Shown: positions 19,467 to 28,729, numbered from the stretch's first letter. The stretch: DNA of 64,000 bases from Pseudomonas sp. SDI (GCF_003105155.1 NZ_QETK01000001.1:231773-295772); one strand, 5' to 3'. Numbers and translations are program-made. The notes: generated from the letters alone by a model not told the origin.

Positions 19467-20375
19467 TCACAACGCCCCCAGCAGCTGACTCCCGCGCTGG
19501 AACCAGCGATTCAAATACGCCACCAGCACCTGCACCTTCTTCGGCATCGCGCCCTGGTATGGATGCACCAGGAACATCGGCGTGCTGCGCGTCTGGAAAT
19601 CCCGTAACAACCACTGCAAGCGGCCATCGGCCAGCTCTGCTGCGAGCATGTACGACGGCAAGCGTGCCACCCCTGCCCCGAGCAACGCAGCCTTCTTCAG
19701 CAAGCTGTAATGATTGCTGGCAAACGACCCCGAGACCGGCACCCGCAACAACTCATGCTGCTGGTGATACAGCCATTCTTCGCGGCCCTGATAGTGACTG
19801 TTGAGCAAACAGCGATGCTCGCTCAGTTCTGCCGGCCGCAACGGCTCGCCATAGCGCTCCAGGTACGCCGGGCTGGCGCAGGTCAGTTCCTGCATCGCCA
19901 GCAAGGGCCGCGCCACCAGCCGCGCATCGCTCTGCACATCGGTACGGATGGCCAGGTCGAAGCCATCGCCGAGCAAGTCCCGGTAGCCGTTATTCAGTTC
20001 CAGCTCCACGTGCAGGTCCGGGTGGGCCTGGGCGAACTCCAGCAGCAGGCCCTCGAAAAACGTCTCGCCCAGCGACACTGGTACCGTCAACCGCACCGGC
20101 CCGGCCAGTTCGTCCTTGAGCATGGCCAGGGTCTGCCGCGCGCCATCCATTTGCCGCACCAGCGCCTGCGCCTGCGGTAGCAGCATCGCCCCGGCCTCAG
20201 TCAGGCTCAGCTTGCGCGTGGTGCGGTGCAGCAATTTCACCGAATGGCTGGCCTCCAACTGGCTGATCCGCTTGGATAGCTGCCCCTTGCTCCAACCCAG
20301 CTGCTGCGCGGCCAGGGTGAAACTGCCGGCATTCATCAGCACGGCAAAAGCCGCCAGATCGTCGAGGTCGCTCAT
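19467..20375 (-). CDS. LysR-family transcriptional regulator
   Basis: A 302-residue LysR regulator. The start at 20375 gives MSDLDDLAAFAVLMNAGSFT, with helix-turn-helix AAQQLGWSKGQLSKRISQLE; the frame stays open further upstream but has no homologous sequence there. The effector domain contains GDGFDLAIRTD and GAGVARLPSYML, typical of the group that regulates a divergently transcribed oxidoreductase. It is divergent from the SDR gene (106 bases apart), which is its likely target. Confidence 0.9.
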   Translation of the reverse strand: MSDLDDLAAFAVLMNAGSFTLAAQQLGWSKGQLSKRISQLEASHSVKLLHRTTRKLSLTEAGAMLLPQAQALVRQMDGARQTLAMLKDELAGPVRLTVPVSLGETFFEGLLLEFAQAHPDLHVELELNNGYRDLLGDGFDLAIRTDVQSDARLVARPLLAMQELTCASPAYLERYGEPLRPAELSEHRCLLNSHYQGREEWLYHQQHELLRVPVSGSFASNHYSLLKKAALLGAGVARLPSYMLAAELADGRLQWLLRDFQTRSTPMFLVHPYQGAMPKKVQVLVAYLNRWFQRGSQLLGAL

Positions 20376-20480
20376 AGATTGTTTCCAGACGAAAACCAAA
20401 GGTTGCCTATTAGCACGCTTATCTGGGAAAAAATCCACCCTAGACTTGAGCGACACCCTACCCTTGCGAGGAACCGCTGC

Positions 20481-21080
20481 ATGAAAATCCTGCTGATCGG
20501 CGCCAACGGAACCATCGGCTCGGCCGTCGCCACCGAGCTTGCCCAACGCCACGAAGTGGTGCGTATCGGCCGCAACAGCGGCGACTTCCAGGTCGACATC
20601 AGCGACAGCGCCTCGATTCGTCGCCTGTTCGAACAGACCGGCCGCTTCGACGCCCTGGTCAACGCGGCCGGCAGCGTCACCTTCGCGCCCCTGCAAGAGA
20701 TGAACGCAGAGCACTTCGCCCTCGGCCTGAAGGACAAGCTGATGGGCCAGGTCAACCTGCTGCTGATCGGCCGCGAGTTCATCAACGACGGCGGCTCGTT
20801 CACCTTCACCAGCGGTATCCTCAACCGCGACCCGATCCGTACCGGCGCCTCGGCCGCACTGGTCAACGGCGCCCTCGATGCCTTCGTCAAGGCCGCCGCG
20901 CTTGAGCTGCCACGGGGCATCCGGGTCAACTCGGTCAGCCCCACCGTGCTGGTCGAAGCCATGCCGCACTACGCGCCCTACTTCCGTGGCTTCAAGCCGG
21001 TGCCGGCAGCCGAGGTTGCGCTGGCCTACGCCAAGAGCGTCGAAGGCTTGCAGACCGGGCAGACCTTCATCGTCGGCTAA
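20481..21080 (+). CDS. Short-chain dehydrogenase/reductase
   Basis: A 199-residue compact SDR. MKILLIGANGTIGSAVATEL is the nucleotide-binding motif (GANGTIG in place of TGxxxGxG), NAAGSV is the NNAG-like motif, and VNSVSPTVLVEAMP is the C-terminal substrate loop. The usual YxxxK is not preserved: the aligned stretch reads SAALVNGALDAFVKAA. That leaves the catalytic tyrosine absent and activity in doubt. GAGGA precedes the ATG; the longer frame from 20379 runs into the LysR promoter. It is probably controlled by the divergent LysR protein. Confidence 0.85.
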   Translation: MKILLIGANGTIGSAVATELAQRHEVVRIGRNSGDFQVDISDSASIRRLFEQTGRFDALVNAAGSVTFAPLQEMNAEHFALGLKDKLMGQVNLLLIGREFINDGGSFTFTSGILNRDPIRTGASAALVNGALDAFVKAAALELPRGIRVNSVSPTVLVEAMPHYAPYFRGFKPVPAAEVALAYAKSVEGLQTGQTFIVG

Positions 21081-21150
21081 GCGCTTGTGGTTGCGCCCAA
21101 GGCTAAGTAACGTGGCGGCACTTTCTGGTCGAGACTCTGGAGTTCCCTCG

Positions 21151-21822
21151 ATGCGTGCCGCCCCTTCGCTGTTGTTAGCCGCCCTGCTGCCCCTCTTCGC
21201 CGGTTGCCAGATGCTGGACGAAAAGCCGCTGCAGTCCACGGTCGGGCAAACCCGCCTGCAGGGCGAGCTGAGCGCGGCCGGCGGCCAACTGCTGTTCAAA
21301 CCGTGCAACGAAACCCGCCGTTTTGCCATTGCCGACAGCGGCAACACCGGCATCCTGCAGGAAGCGGTCGCCCTGGCCGCCACCCCCGGCACGCTGTTCG
21401 CCGACCTGCGCGGCACCCTCGGCAGCAGCCAGGGTGCCGGCAACGATGGCCAGATGAACGTGCAGAAGCTGTTCCGTATCGAGCACTCGGCCAATGCCTG
21501 TAGCGACCCGAACTTCAAAAAGCTGACCCTGCGCGCCCACGGCAACGAGCCGGACTGGAACCTCAATGCCGGCGGCAAAGGCATGGTGCTGACCCGCCCG
21601 GGCGTGCCGGAACTGGCGGTGCCGTACCTGGAAGAGCAGATGCCCGATGGCCGCTTCAGCCTCAGCACCGAAGCCAACGGCCAGCGCGTCGACCTCTGGG
21701 TGGCGCCGCAACGCTGCGTCGACAGCGCCACTGGCGCGGTCAGCCACCTGACCGCCGAGCTGCGGGTCGATGGGCAAACGCTGCGCGGCTGCGCCTATTA
21801 CGGCGCCGGGCGTAACGACTGA
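21151..21822 (+). CDS. COG3650-type lipoprotein
   Basis: A 223-residue predicted lipoprotein. The signal peptide MRAAPSLLLAALLPLFAGC ends in a lipobox (FAGC, Cys19). The mature part holds LRAHGNEPDWNLNAGGKGM and a C-terminal LRGCAYYGAG with CVDSATG, which match COG3650, envelope proteins of unknown role related to META/heat-shock HslJ-like domains. GGAG precedes the ATG at 21151. Confidence 0.8.
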   Translation: MRAAPSLLLAALLPLFAGCQMLDEKPLQSTVGQTRLQGELSAAGGQLLFKPCNETRRFAIADSGNTGILQEAVALAATPGTLFADLRGTLGSSQGAGNDGQMNVQKLFRIEHSANACSDPNFKKLTLRAHGNEPDWNLNAGGKGMVLTRPGVPELAVPYLEEQMPDGRFSLSTEANGQRVDLWVAPQRCVDSATGAVSHLTAELRVDGQTLRGCAYYGAGRND

Positions 21823-21929
21823 GCGTCGGCAGGTGGCTTTTAAGCTGCCTGCCAGCGCTTCTACAGCTTATACTTGGCGGTTTGTGCAAAGCCGCCGGCC
21901 CATTCATGGCCGGGATACTGGACCCTGTC

Positions 21930-23540
21930 ATGCTACGAATCACCGAACTGAAGTTGCCGCTGGACCATCCCGACGAAGCCCTGCGCGACGCCATCGTGCA
22001 ACGCCTGGGGATCAGCGACGAGCAGTTGCTGGACTTCACCCTGTTCAAGCGCAGCTACGATGCGCGCAAGAAGAACAGCGAGCTGCTGTTCATCTACACC
22101 ATCGACCTGAACGTCAGCGACGAAGCCGCCGTGCTGAACAAGTTCGCCGACGACCACAACGTCAATCCGGCACCGGATGTGAGCTACAAGTGGGTCGGCC
22201 AGGCGCCGGACGGCGGCCTGAGCGAGCGCCCGGTGGTGGTCGGTTTCGGTCCGTGCGGGATCTTCGCCGGCCTGCTGCTGGCGCAGATGGGCTTCAAGCC
22301 GATCATCCTCGAACGCGGCAAGGAAGTGCGTCAGCGCACCAAGGACACCTGGGGCCTGTGGCGTAAAAGCGTGCTCAACCCCGAGTCCAACGTGCAGTTC
22401 GGCGAAGGCGGCGCCGGGACCTTCTCCGATGGCAAGCTGTACAGCCAGATCAAGGACCCGAACCACTATGGCCGCAAGGTCCTGCACGAGTTCGTCAAGG
22501 CCGGCGCGCCGGAAGAGATCCTCTACGTCAACAAGCCGCACATCGGCACCTTCCGCCTGACCGGCATGGTCGAGAACATGCGCGAAGAGATCATCGCCCT
22601 GGGCGGTGAAGTACGCTTCGAGCAGAAGGTCACCGACCTGCTGATGGACGACGGCCAACTGACCGGCGTGGTGCTGGCCAGTGGCGAGCAGATCGACTCG
22701 CGGCACGTGGTGCTAGCCTTGGGCCACAGCGCCCGCGACACCTTCCGCATGCTGCATGCGCGTGGCGTGTTCATGGAAGCCAAGCCGTTCTCCATCGGCT
22801 TCCGTATCGAGCACCCGCAGACCCTGATCGACCAGGCGCGCCTGGGCAAATATGCCGGGCACCCGAAACTCGGCGCAGCGGACTACAAGCTGGTGCACCA
22901 CGCCAAGAATGGCCGCTCGGTGTACAGCTTCTGCATGTGCCCAGGCGGCACTGTGGTCGCGGCGACCAGCGAGCCGGGCCGGGTGGTGACCAACGGCATG
23001 AGCCAGTACTCGCGTAACGAGCGCAATGCCAACTCCGGCATCGTCGTCGGCATCACCCCCGAGCAGGATTACCCGGGCGGCCCGCTGGCCGGTATCGAGC
23101 TGCAGGAGCGGCTGGAAGCGCACGCCTATGTCCTCGGCGGCAGCAACTACCAGGCCCCGGCGCAACTGGTCGGCGATTTCGTTGCCGGCAAGCCGTCGAC
23201 CGCGCTGGGCAGCGTCGAGCCATCGTACAAGCCGGGGGTGAGCCTGGGCGACCTGGCACCAAGCCTGCCGGACTTCGCCATCGAGGCGATCCGCGAAGCG
23301 TTGCCGGCGTTCGATCGGCAGATCAAGGGTTACAACCTGCATGACGCGGTATTGACCGGGATCGAGACGCGCACCTCGTCGCCGTTGCGAATCACCCGCG
23401 ATGCAAGCTGCCAGAGCCTGAACCTCAAGGGCCTGTTCCCGGCCGGCGAGGGTGCCGGTTATGCCGGCGGGATTCTGTCGGCAGGTGTCGACGGGATCCG
23501 CATTGCCGAGGCCGTGGCCAAGAGCATGCTGGGCCTGTAA
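21930..23540 (+). CDS. FAD-dependent dehydrogenase (COG2509)
   Basis: A 536-residue flavoprotein. After an N-terminal domain of about 90 residues (MLRITELKLPLDHPDEALRD), the FAD dinucleotide motif VVGFGPCGIFAGLLLA appears near residue 97. VQFGEGGAGTFSDGKL near 155, CMCPGGTVVAATSE near 335 and LFPAGEGAGYAGGILSAG near the end are hallmarks of the COG2509 family. Substrate is unknown. The ATG at 21930 was chosen because the family begins there; an upstream in-frame start at 21882 is unlikely. Confidence 0.88.
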   Translation: MLRITELKLPLDHPDEALRDAIVQRLGISDEQLLDFTLFKRSYDARKKNSELLFIYTIDLNVSDEAAVLNKFADDHNVNPAPDVSYKWVGQAPDGGLSERPVVVGFGPCGIFAGLLLAQMGFKPIILERGKEVRQRTKDTWGLWRKSVLNPESNVQFGEGGAGTFSDGKLYSQIKDPNHYGRKVLHEFVKAGAPEEILYVNKPHIGTFRLTGMVENMREEIIALGGEVRFEQKVTDLLMDDGQLTGVVLASGEQIDSRHVVLALGHSARDTFRMLHARGVFMEAKPFSIGFRIEHPQTLIDQARLGKYAGHPKLGAADYKLVHHAKNGRSVYSFCMCPGGTVVAATSEPGRVVTNGMSQYSRNERNANSGIVVGITPEQDYPGGPLAGIELQERLEAHAYVLGGSNYQAPAQLVGDFVAGKPSTALGSVEPSYKPGVSLGDLAPSLPDFAIEAIREALPAFDRQIKGYNLHDAVLTGIETRTSSPLRITRDASCQSLNLKGLFPAGEGAGYAGGILSAGVDGIRIAEAVAKSMLGL

Positions 23541-23548
23541 CGGCCTGG

Positions 23549-23615
23549 TCGCGGGCCCTGCCCGCTCCCGCCGCAGGCCGCTATGCTGTTGTGGGAGCGG
23601 CGCGCGCGCCGCGAT
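23549..23615. repeat. REP doublet
   Basis: GTCGCGGGCCCTGCCCGCTC and the inverted GTGGGAGCGGCGCGCGCGCC lie between the FAD dehydrogenase and nhaA, in inverted orientation. Confidence 0.65.
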
Positions 23616-23661
23616 GGGCTGCGCTGCAGGCCCCTTGGCAATCACTTATAACAAAAAAGAA

Positions 23662-23737
23662 TATATTTTTTGTTTTAATGCCTAACCCACCGGGTTAGGG
23701 TGATCCACCTTTTCGTACATCGGATGGAGGAGCACCC
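23662..23737 (+). promoter_or_regulatory. Structured nhaA leader, candidate cation riboswitch
   Basis: A -10-like TATATT at 23662-23667 would start a transcript near 23674. The leader then forms a perfect 8-bp hairpin CCTAACCC-ACC-GGGTTAGG (23681-23699). The overlapping GGGTG (23698-23702) is complementary to CACCC (23733-23737) directly before the TTG start, with the GGAGG Shine-Dalgarno enclosed. The two pairings compete at two bases, a switch-like layout. Known nhaA-I leaders are lithium-sensing riboswitches located before nhaA. Membership is inferred from position and form, not from a model search. Confidence 0.5.
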
Positions 23738-24913
23738 TTGCCTCTACGTAGCACTTTCACACGGTTCTTCCAGCTGGAAGCTGCCAGCGGTCTACTCCTG
23801 ATCGCCGCAGCGGCCCTGGCACTGATCATCAACAACTCACCGCTGTCGTACCTGTACAACGGCCTGCTGGAGGTTCCAGTGGTCGCCCAGGTGGGCGCGC
23901 TGAAAATCGCCAAGCCTTTGCTGCTGTGGATCAACGATGGCCTGATGGCCCTGTTCTTCCTGCTGATCGGCCTTGAGGTCAAGCGCGAGATCATCGATGG
24001 TCATCTGTCGAAACCCTCGCAGATCGTCCTGCCGGGCGCTGCCGCGATTGGCGGCATGGTGGTGCCGGCCCTGATCTACTGGTTCCTCAACAAGGACAAC
24101 CCGGCCGCCGTGGCCGGCTGGGCGATCCCGATGGCCACCGACATCGCCTTCGCCCTCGGCGTGCTGGCGTTGCTCGGCAAGCGCGTACCGGTATCGCTGA
24201 AACTGTTCCTGATGACCCTGGCGATCATCGACGACCTCGGCGCCATTATCGTCATTGCACTGTTCTACTCCGGCACCCTGTCGAGCGTGTCGCTGATGCT
24301 GGCTGGCGCCTGCCTGGTCGCCCTGGTGCTGATGAACCGGCTGGGGGTGATCAAGCTCGGCCCGTACATGGTCGTCGGCCTGATCCTCTGGGTGTGCGTG
24401 CTCAAAAGCGGCGTGCATGCGACGCTGGCCGGGGTCACCCTGGCGTTCTGCATTCCGTTCCGCACGAAAAATGCCGAACCGTCGCCGTCGCTGGCGCTGG
24501 AACATGCCCTGCACCCGTGGGTGGCGTACGGCATCCTGCCGCTATTTGCCTTCGCCAATGCCGGGGTATCGCTGGCTGGGGTGAACCTGGAAAGCTTCAC
24601 CCATCACGTACCAATGGGCATTGCCGCCGGCCTGCTGATCGGCAAGACCCTGGGCGTGTTCGGCCTGACCTGGCTGGCGATCAAGCTGGGGCTGGCGGCA
24701 TTGCCAGCCGGGGCCAACTGGGGCCAGGTGCTGGGCGTGGCGATGCTGTGCGGGATCGGCTTCACCATGAGCCTGTTTGTCGGCTCGCTGGCCTTTGTGC
24801 CGGGCAGTAGCGAGTATGCTGGCATGGACCGCATGGGGATTCTCACCGGGTCGATTCTGGCCGCACTGGTGGGGTATGCGGTAACGGCGCTGGCCAGCCG
24901 CAAGTCCGCCTAA
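23738..24913 (+). CDS. nhaA: Na+/H+ antiporter NhaA
   Basis: A 391-residue inner-membrane antiporter that exchanges cytoplasmic Na+ (or Li+) for protons. The transport aspartates lie in AIIDDLGAI; other family marks are [17 protein letters not shown] and [16 protein letters not shown]. Length matches E. coli NhaA (388). The start is TTG at 23738: GGAGG lies seven bases upstream and no ATG gives the conserved N-terminus [18 protein letters not shown]. Expression is probably controlled by the structured leader. Confidence 0.95.
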   Translation: MPLRSTFTRFFQLEAASGLLLIAAAALALIINNSPLSYLYNGLLEVPVVAQVGALKIAKPLLLWINDGLMALFFLLIGLEVKREIIDGHLSKPSQIVLPGAAAIGGMVVPALIYWFLNKDNPAAVAGWAIPMATDIAFALGVLALLGKRVPVSLKLFLMTLAIIDDLGAIIVIALFYSGTLSSVSLMLAGACLVALVLMNRLGVIKLGPYMVVGLILWVCVLKSGVHATLAGVTLAFCIPFRTKNAEPSPSLALEHALHPWVAYGILPLFAFANAGVSLAGVNLESFTHHVPMGIAAGLLIGKTLGVFGLTWLAIKLGLAALPAGANWGQVLGVAMLCGIGFTMSLFVGSLAFVPGSSEYAGMDRMGILTGSILAALVGYAVTALASRKSA

Positions 24914-24922
24914 AAAGCATCA

Positions 24923-24965
24923 CGGGACGCCTCGGAGCGACGGTACGGCGATCCGACGCGTCCCG
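24923..24965. terminator. Imperfect inverted repeat between nhaA and slyB-like gene
   Basis: CGGGACGCCTCGGA and TCCGACGCGTCCCG pair over 14 bases with one mismatch around a 15-base loop. It lies between two convergent genes and may act as a bidirectional stop, though no clear T-run follows. Confidence 0.45.
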
Positions 24966-24981
24966 CGATTGCTTTCAGGGC

Positions 24982-25446
24982 TTAGTGCGCAACCCGGCTG
25001 GTGCCATTCACGGTCATGATCCGCACACGCTCGCCCACGCGGAAGATCTCGTTTTCCTGCACCGCCTGCACATAGGCCCGCATGCTGCCGTCGTCTTCAC
25101 GTACGGTGATCTCCACCCCTTGCGTACGGGTCAGGCCCTCCTCGGTTGCCGAACCCAGCAAACCACCCGCCACCGCACCGATCACCGCCGCGACAATGCT
25201 GCCGCGACCGCCGCCGACCGCACTACCGGCGACACCGCCGACCACGGCACCGGCGCCGCCGCCGATTGGGGTCTTGGTACCCTCGATCTTCACCGGGCGC
25301 AACGATTCGATGGTACCCATGCGCACGGTCTGCACCCGACGCGCTTCTTCACGGGAATAGGAGTCGCCGCTCAGGTTAGAGGCACAGCCACCGAGCAACA
25401 ACGACATCGTGGTGAACGAAGCCACCAGCAGAGCAGATTTACGCAT
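24982..25446 (-). CDS. SlyB-like glycine-zipper outer membrane lipoprotein
   Basis: A 154-residue lipoprotein. The signal peptide MRKSALLVASFTTMSLLLGGC ends in a lipobox (LGGC). The middle has a glycine-zipper stretch GGGAGAVVGGVAGSAVGG followed by AAVIGAVAGGLLGS, as in SlyB/Pcp proteins. The C-terminal domain (GVEITVREDDGSMRAYVQ...GERVRIM) is the usual small beta domain. SlyB proteins stabilise the outer membrane under stress. GGAG precedes the ATG at 25446. Confidence 0.88.
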   Translation of the reverse strand: MRKSALLVASFTTMSLLLGGCASNLSGDSYSREEARRVQTVRMGTIESLRPVKIEGTKTPIGGGAGAVVGGVAGSAVGGGRGSIVAAVIGAVAGGLLGSATEEGLTRTQGVEITVREDDGSMRAYVQAVQENEIFRVGERVRIMTVNGTSRVAH

Positions 25447-25593
25447 AGGATCATCTCCAGAAGACAGGTAGTCATTAGACGCCGCGTGTTGACCGCTGTC
25501 ACGACACACGCAGTATAAAATTGCTTCCATTCAGCTTCGGTACAGCCAGCACCCTCGCGCTGGCACACACGCACCTAGCAGGCAAGGATAGAC

Positions 25594-25827
25594 ATGGATT
25601 ACTTCATCATCGCCATCACCACCGCGGCGGGGCTGTATTTCCACTGGTGGCTGTATGTGCGCATCAAGCGCTGGAGCGACCGCGACCTGGCCTTGTCGCT
25701 GGCGGGTAACGATGAGCGCAAGCGTGCCTTCATGCTTGAACGTCTGGACCACGCCCGCGCACAAAAGGTCAAACGAAAGGAACTGGCGGCCTGGCTGGAA
25801 CGCGCGGCCGCCGAGTACAGCGCTTAA
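25594..25827 (+). CDS. Small membrane-anchored protein (77 aa)
   Basis: A 77-residue protein with one N-terminal hydrophobic helix ([21 protein letters not shown]) and a basic, helical tail [25 protein letters not shown] precedes the ATG. It is convergent with pdxH, and the two stop codons share the bases TTAA at 25824-25827. I do not know its function. Confidence 0.65.
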   Translation: MDYFIIAITTAAGLYFHWWLYVRIKRWSDRDLALSLAGNDERKRAFMLERLDHARAQKVKRKELAAWLERAAAEYSA

Positions 25828-26471
25828 GGCGCCAGACGCTCGCGGGTCCAGTGGCCCGCTTCCAGGCGATAGTTCAGGCGGTCGTGCAGGCGGCTGGCGC
25901 GGCCCTGCCAGAACTCGATGCGCTCCGGCAGCAGGCGGTAGCCACCCCAGTGCTCCGGGCACTCCGGCTGGCTATCGCTGAAGCGCTGTTCGGTGGCCTT
26001 GAGCAGGCCTTCCAATTCGCCACGGTCGGCAATCACCCGGCTCTGCGGCGAGGCCCAGGCGCCCAGGCGGCTGCCCATCGGGCGTACCTGGTAATACGCA
26101 TTGGATTCCTCCGCCGACACCTTGACCACCTTGCCTTCGATCCGTACCTGACGCTCCAGGGTCGGCCAGAAGAAGGTCATCGCCGCGTACGGGTTGGCCA
26201 GCAGATGCTCGCCCTTGGCGCTTTCGTAGTTGGTGAAGAAGGTGAAGCCGTGCTCGTCCAGCCCCTTGAGCAACAGCACGCGGCAGTGCGGCCGGCCCTG
26301 CTCGTCCACCGTGGCGAGCATCATGGCGTTGGCCTCGACCGGCGCCTGTTCGGTTTTCAGCGCATCGGCGAACCATTGATGAAACAGCGCGAAAGGCTCG
26401 GCCGGGGCCTGAGCCTCGCTGAGGCCATCGCGGGTATAGTCGCGGCGCATGTCAGCCAGTGATTGAGTCAT
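25824..26471 (-). CDS. pdxH: Pyridoxamine 5'-phosphate oxidase
   Basis: A 215-residue FMN enzyme that oxidises pyridoxine or pyridoxamine phosphate to pyridoxal phosphate, the last step of vitamin B6 synthesis and salvage. The N-terminus has [12 protein letters not shown], the FMN-binding core [20 protein letters not shown], and the C-terminus [17 protein letters not shown] with the substrate-binding Arg and His. Length equals the family norm (about 215-218). It is a single-gene unit. Confidence 0.96.
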   Translation of the reverse strand: MTQSLADMRRDYTRDGLSEAQAPAEPFALFHQWFADALKTEQAPVEANAMMLATVDEQGRPHCRVLLLKGLDEHGFTFFTNYESAKGEHLLANPYAAMTFFWPTLERQVRIEGKVVKVSAEESNAYYQVRPMGSRLGAWASPQSRVIADRGELEGLLKATEQRFSDSQPECPEHWGGYRLLPERIEFWQGRASRLHDRLNYRLEAGHWTRERLAP

Positions 26472-26489
26472 TACAGCGTTCCTTGGCGA

Positions 26490-27485
26490 TCAGTTGGTCT
26501 TCGCAGGGCTGTTGTTGGCAGCGACTTTCTTGTCGGCCGGCGCGGCTTTTTTAACGGCCGGCTTGGCCGCAGCAGCTTTCTTCTTCGGCGCAGCAGCGGC
26601 CTTGGCCGGTGCTGCTTTCTTCGCGCTGCTGGCAGCGGTTTTCTTGGCCGGGGCCTTGGCTGCTGGCTTGGCCACCGCGGCAGCCTTGGCCGGCGCCTTG
26701 ACGCTCTGCACCGCGACGATTTCCGCTGGCGGCGGGGTCGGTTGCTGGTAGCGCGCCAGAATCGCGAGCATGGTGTTCTGCGGGGTCAGGACCATCTCCA
26801 CGCGACGGTTCAGCGAACGGCCCTGCAGGCTGTCGTTGGCCGCACGCGGCATCACCGAGCCCATGCCGCGCAGGTTCAGGCGGTCACGCTGCAGGCCGCT
26901 GAGGCGGAAGATCGCTGCCACCGACTGGGCGCGTTCCTGGCTCAGCTTCTGGTTGGCCGGCGCCGCACTGCTGGTGTCGGCATGGCCGAGTACCAGCACG
27001 GCAGTCTTGCTGTCGACTTCGACAATCTTGGCCACCCGGGTGATCGGGCCAAGGGTGATCGGCAGCAGCATGGCCGGGCGGTCCGGGTTATAGCCGCTGT
27101 CGACCGGCAGGGTCACCACCAGCACATCGTCGCGGCGCTCCAGTTCCAGCTTGCTGTCCTTGATCGCTTCGCGCAGTTTCGGCTCGTAGGTGTCCAGCCA
27201 GGCCTGGGTGGCCTTGGTGTCGATCTTCGGCACGGCGTGGGCCTTGGCTTCGACCTTGTCGCTGTCGCCGAACGGCCACCACCAGCGGCTGGCGCTCTCG
27301 GACTTGGCATCGGCCTTGGCGACCTTCTCGGCGACCACTGCTTTCACTTCCTGCTTGGCCACTTCGTCCGAGCCAAAAGGCCACCAACTGCTGCGGCCGC
27401 TCTCGGCCGAACCGTTCTGCGGGTGCTGGGCGCAACCGGTCATGACCAGGCACAGCGCGAGAGCTAAGGTTTTATGTGAAGACAT
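26490..27485 (-). CDS. OmpA-domain lipoprotein with Lys/Ala-rich tail
   Basis: A 331-residue predicted lipoprotein. The signal peptide MSSHKTLALALCLVMTGC ends in a lipobox. Residues of about 160-255 form an OmpA-like peptidoglycan-binding domain (VLVLGHADTSSAAPANQKLS, RLNLRGMGSVMPRAANDSLQ, NRRVEMVL). The last 80 residues are almost wholly Ala, Lys and Pro (KKTAASSAKKAAPAKAAAAP), resembling histone-H1-like AlgP repeats. Two WWPFG segments occur near the N-terminus. The start at 27485 was preferred because the signal peptide begins there; the Shine-Dalgarno is weak. Confidence 0.85.
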   Translation of the reverse strand: MSSHKTLALALCLVMTGCAQHPQNGSAESGRSSWWPFGSDEVAKQEVKAVVAEKVAKADAKSESASRWWWPFGDSDKVEAKAHAVPKIDTKATQAWLDTYEPKLREAIKDSKLELERRDDVLVVTLPVDSGYNPDRPAMLLPITLGPITRVAKIVEVDSKTAVLVLGHADTSSAAPANQKLSQERAQSVAAIFRLSGLQRDRLNLRGMGSVMPRAANDSLQGRSLNRRVEMVLTPQNTMLAILARYQQPTPPPAEIVAVQSVKAPAKAAAVAKPAAKAPAKKTAASSAKKAAPAKAAAAPKKKAAAAKPAVKKAAPADKKVAANNSPAKTN

Positions 27486-27583
27486 CACTGATACACCATG
27501 AAAATGAAAGAAAAATAGGCCGCCAACGCAAACCGTTGGCATGCAGAATAGCTAATGAGTTTCCAAAGCACAGGGTTGCCCGA

Positions 27584-28729
27584 TCAAAGGCAACCGGCCA
27601 GAACCCGCACCAGCTGTTGCGCGCGTGGGTCCATGAGGATGTAAGGGCCGAGGGTGTTGGTGACGAAGCCAAACGCCACGTCGTGTTCCGGGTCGGCGAA
27701 ACCGACCGAACCGCCCGCCCCCGGGTGGCCGAACGCGCGGGCACCGAGGCCAAAGGTGGCATTGGCCACGGTTGGCTGGTCGAGCATGCAGCCGAGGCCG
27801 AAACGGGTTTGGGTAAGCAGGGTGCGGTCGTCGCCCAGGCTGTGCTCGCGGGTCAGTTCGTCGAGCAGCTCGGACTCCAGCAGGCTGCCGTCCAGCAGCC
27901 CGGCATAGAACCCGGCCAGGCTGCGCGCATTACCGTGGCCGTTGGCCGCCGGCTGCTGCATGCGCCGCCACTCCGGCTTGTTGGTGCTGGTGAGGATCGC
28001 CGGCGGGTTGGTGAACGCACGGGTCGACAACGCCTGTGGTTCGGTCATGGTGACTTTCAGCAGGCGCTTGGCCGCCTCGTCGCCCAGGTTGCCCTTGCCG
28101 CGGGCGATGTGGGCAACCCGGTGGAATTCGCTGTCGTCCAGGCCGACATGGAAGTCCAGCCCCAGCGGCCGCGCCGTGCGCGCGACAATCGACTCGCCGG
28201 GGCTACGCCCGTCGGCGCGGCGGATCAGCTCACCAACCAGCCAGCCATAGGTGATGGCGGCATAGCCATGAGCGCTGCCCGGCGTCCACCACGGGGTTTC
28301 GGCGGCCAGGCTGTCGACCATGGTCTGCCAGTCGTACAGGGCTTCGGCCGGCAGCAGCTCGCGGATCGCCGGCAGGCCGGCGCGATGACTGAGCAACTGA
28401 CGCAGGGTCACCGAGTCCTTGCCCGCCTGGGCGAATTCCGGCCAGTAGCGCGCGACCGGAGCATCGAGGGCCAACTTGCCCTCGCCGACCAATTGCAGCG
28501 CGGTGACCGCAGCGAAGGTCTTGGTGCAGGAGAACAGGTTGAGGATGGTGTCGCTGTGCCAGGCCTCGGCACCGTCCTTGTCGGCGCTGCCGGCCCAGAG
28601 GTCGATCACGGTTTCCCCGCCGACCTGGATGCACAGCGCAGCGCCGCGCGCCTGGGGATCGTCGAAGAGTGCCGCAAAGGCTTCGCGTACCGCTTCGAAC
28701 TTGAGCTCGTAATGACCCTGAATCTGCAC
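27584..28729 (-). CDS. Serine hydrolase, class C beta-lactamase/EstB family
   Basis: A 381-residue esterase of the beta-lactamase fold (family VIII, EstB-like). The nucleophile motif SxxK is SCTK at residues 67-70, the second motif is likely YGW in the AITYGWLVGEL segment, and the third is GHPGAGGSVGFAD. No signal peptide is present, so a cytoplasmic esterase role is more likely than beta-lactam resistance. A GTG start at 28729 is preferred: AGGGAG lies seven bases upstream and the family begins at QIQGHYELKFEAVREAF. An ATG 42 bases further upstream is less likely. Confidence 0.85.
   Translation of the reverse strand: MQIQGHYELKFEAVREAFAALFDDPQARGAALCIQVGGETVIDLWAGSADKDGAEAWHSDTILNLFSCTKTFAAVTALQLVGEGKLALDAPVARYWPEFAQAGKDSVTLRQLLSHRAGLPAIRELLPAEALYDWQTMVDSLAAETPWWTPGSAHGYAAITYGWLVGELIRRADGRSPGESIVARTARPLGLDFHVGLDDSEFHRVAHIARGKGNLGDEAAKRLLKVTMTEPQALSTRAFTNPPAILTSTNKPEWRRMQQPAANGHGNARSLAGFYAGLLDGSLLESELLDELTREHSLGDDRTLLTQTRFGLGCMLDQPTVANATFGLGARAFGHPGAGGSVGFADPEHDVAFGFVTNTLGPYILMDPRAQQLVRVLAGCL

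Noticed and set aside
20376..21731. Long N-terminal extension of the LysR gene (frame open to 21731)
   Set aside because: It would run antisense through the SDR and lipoprotein genes; the LysR helix-turn-helix begins at the ATG at 20375.
25824..25827. Shared TTAA stop codons of the 77-residue gene and pdxH as a functional signal
   Set aside because: A four-base convergent overlap is common by chance and shows nothing beyond gene packing.
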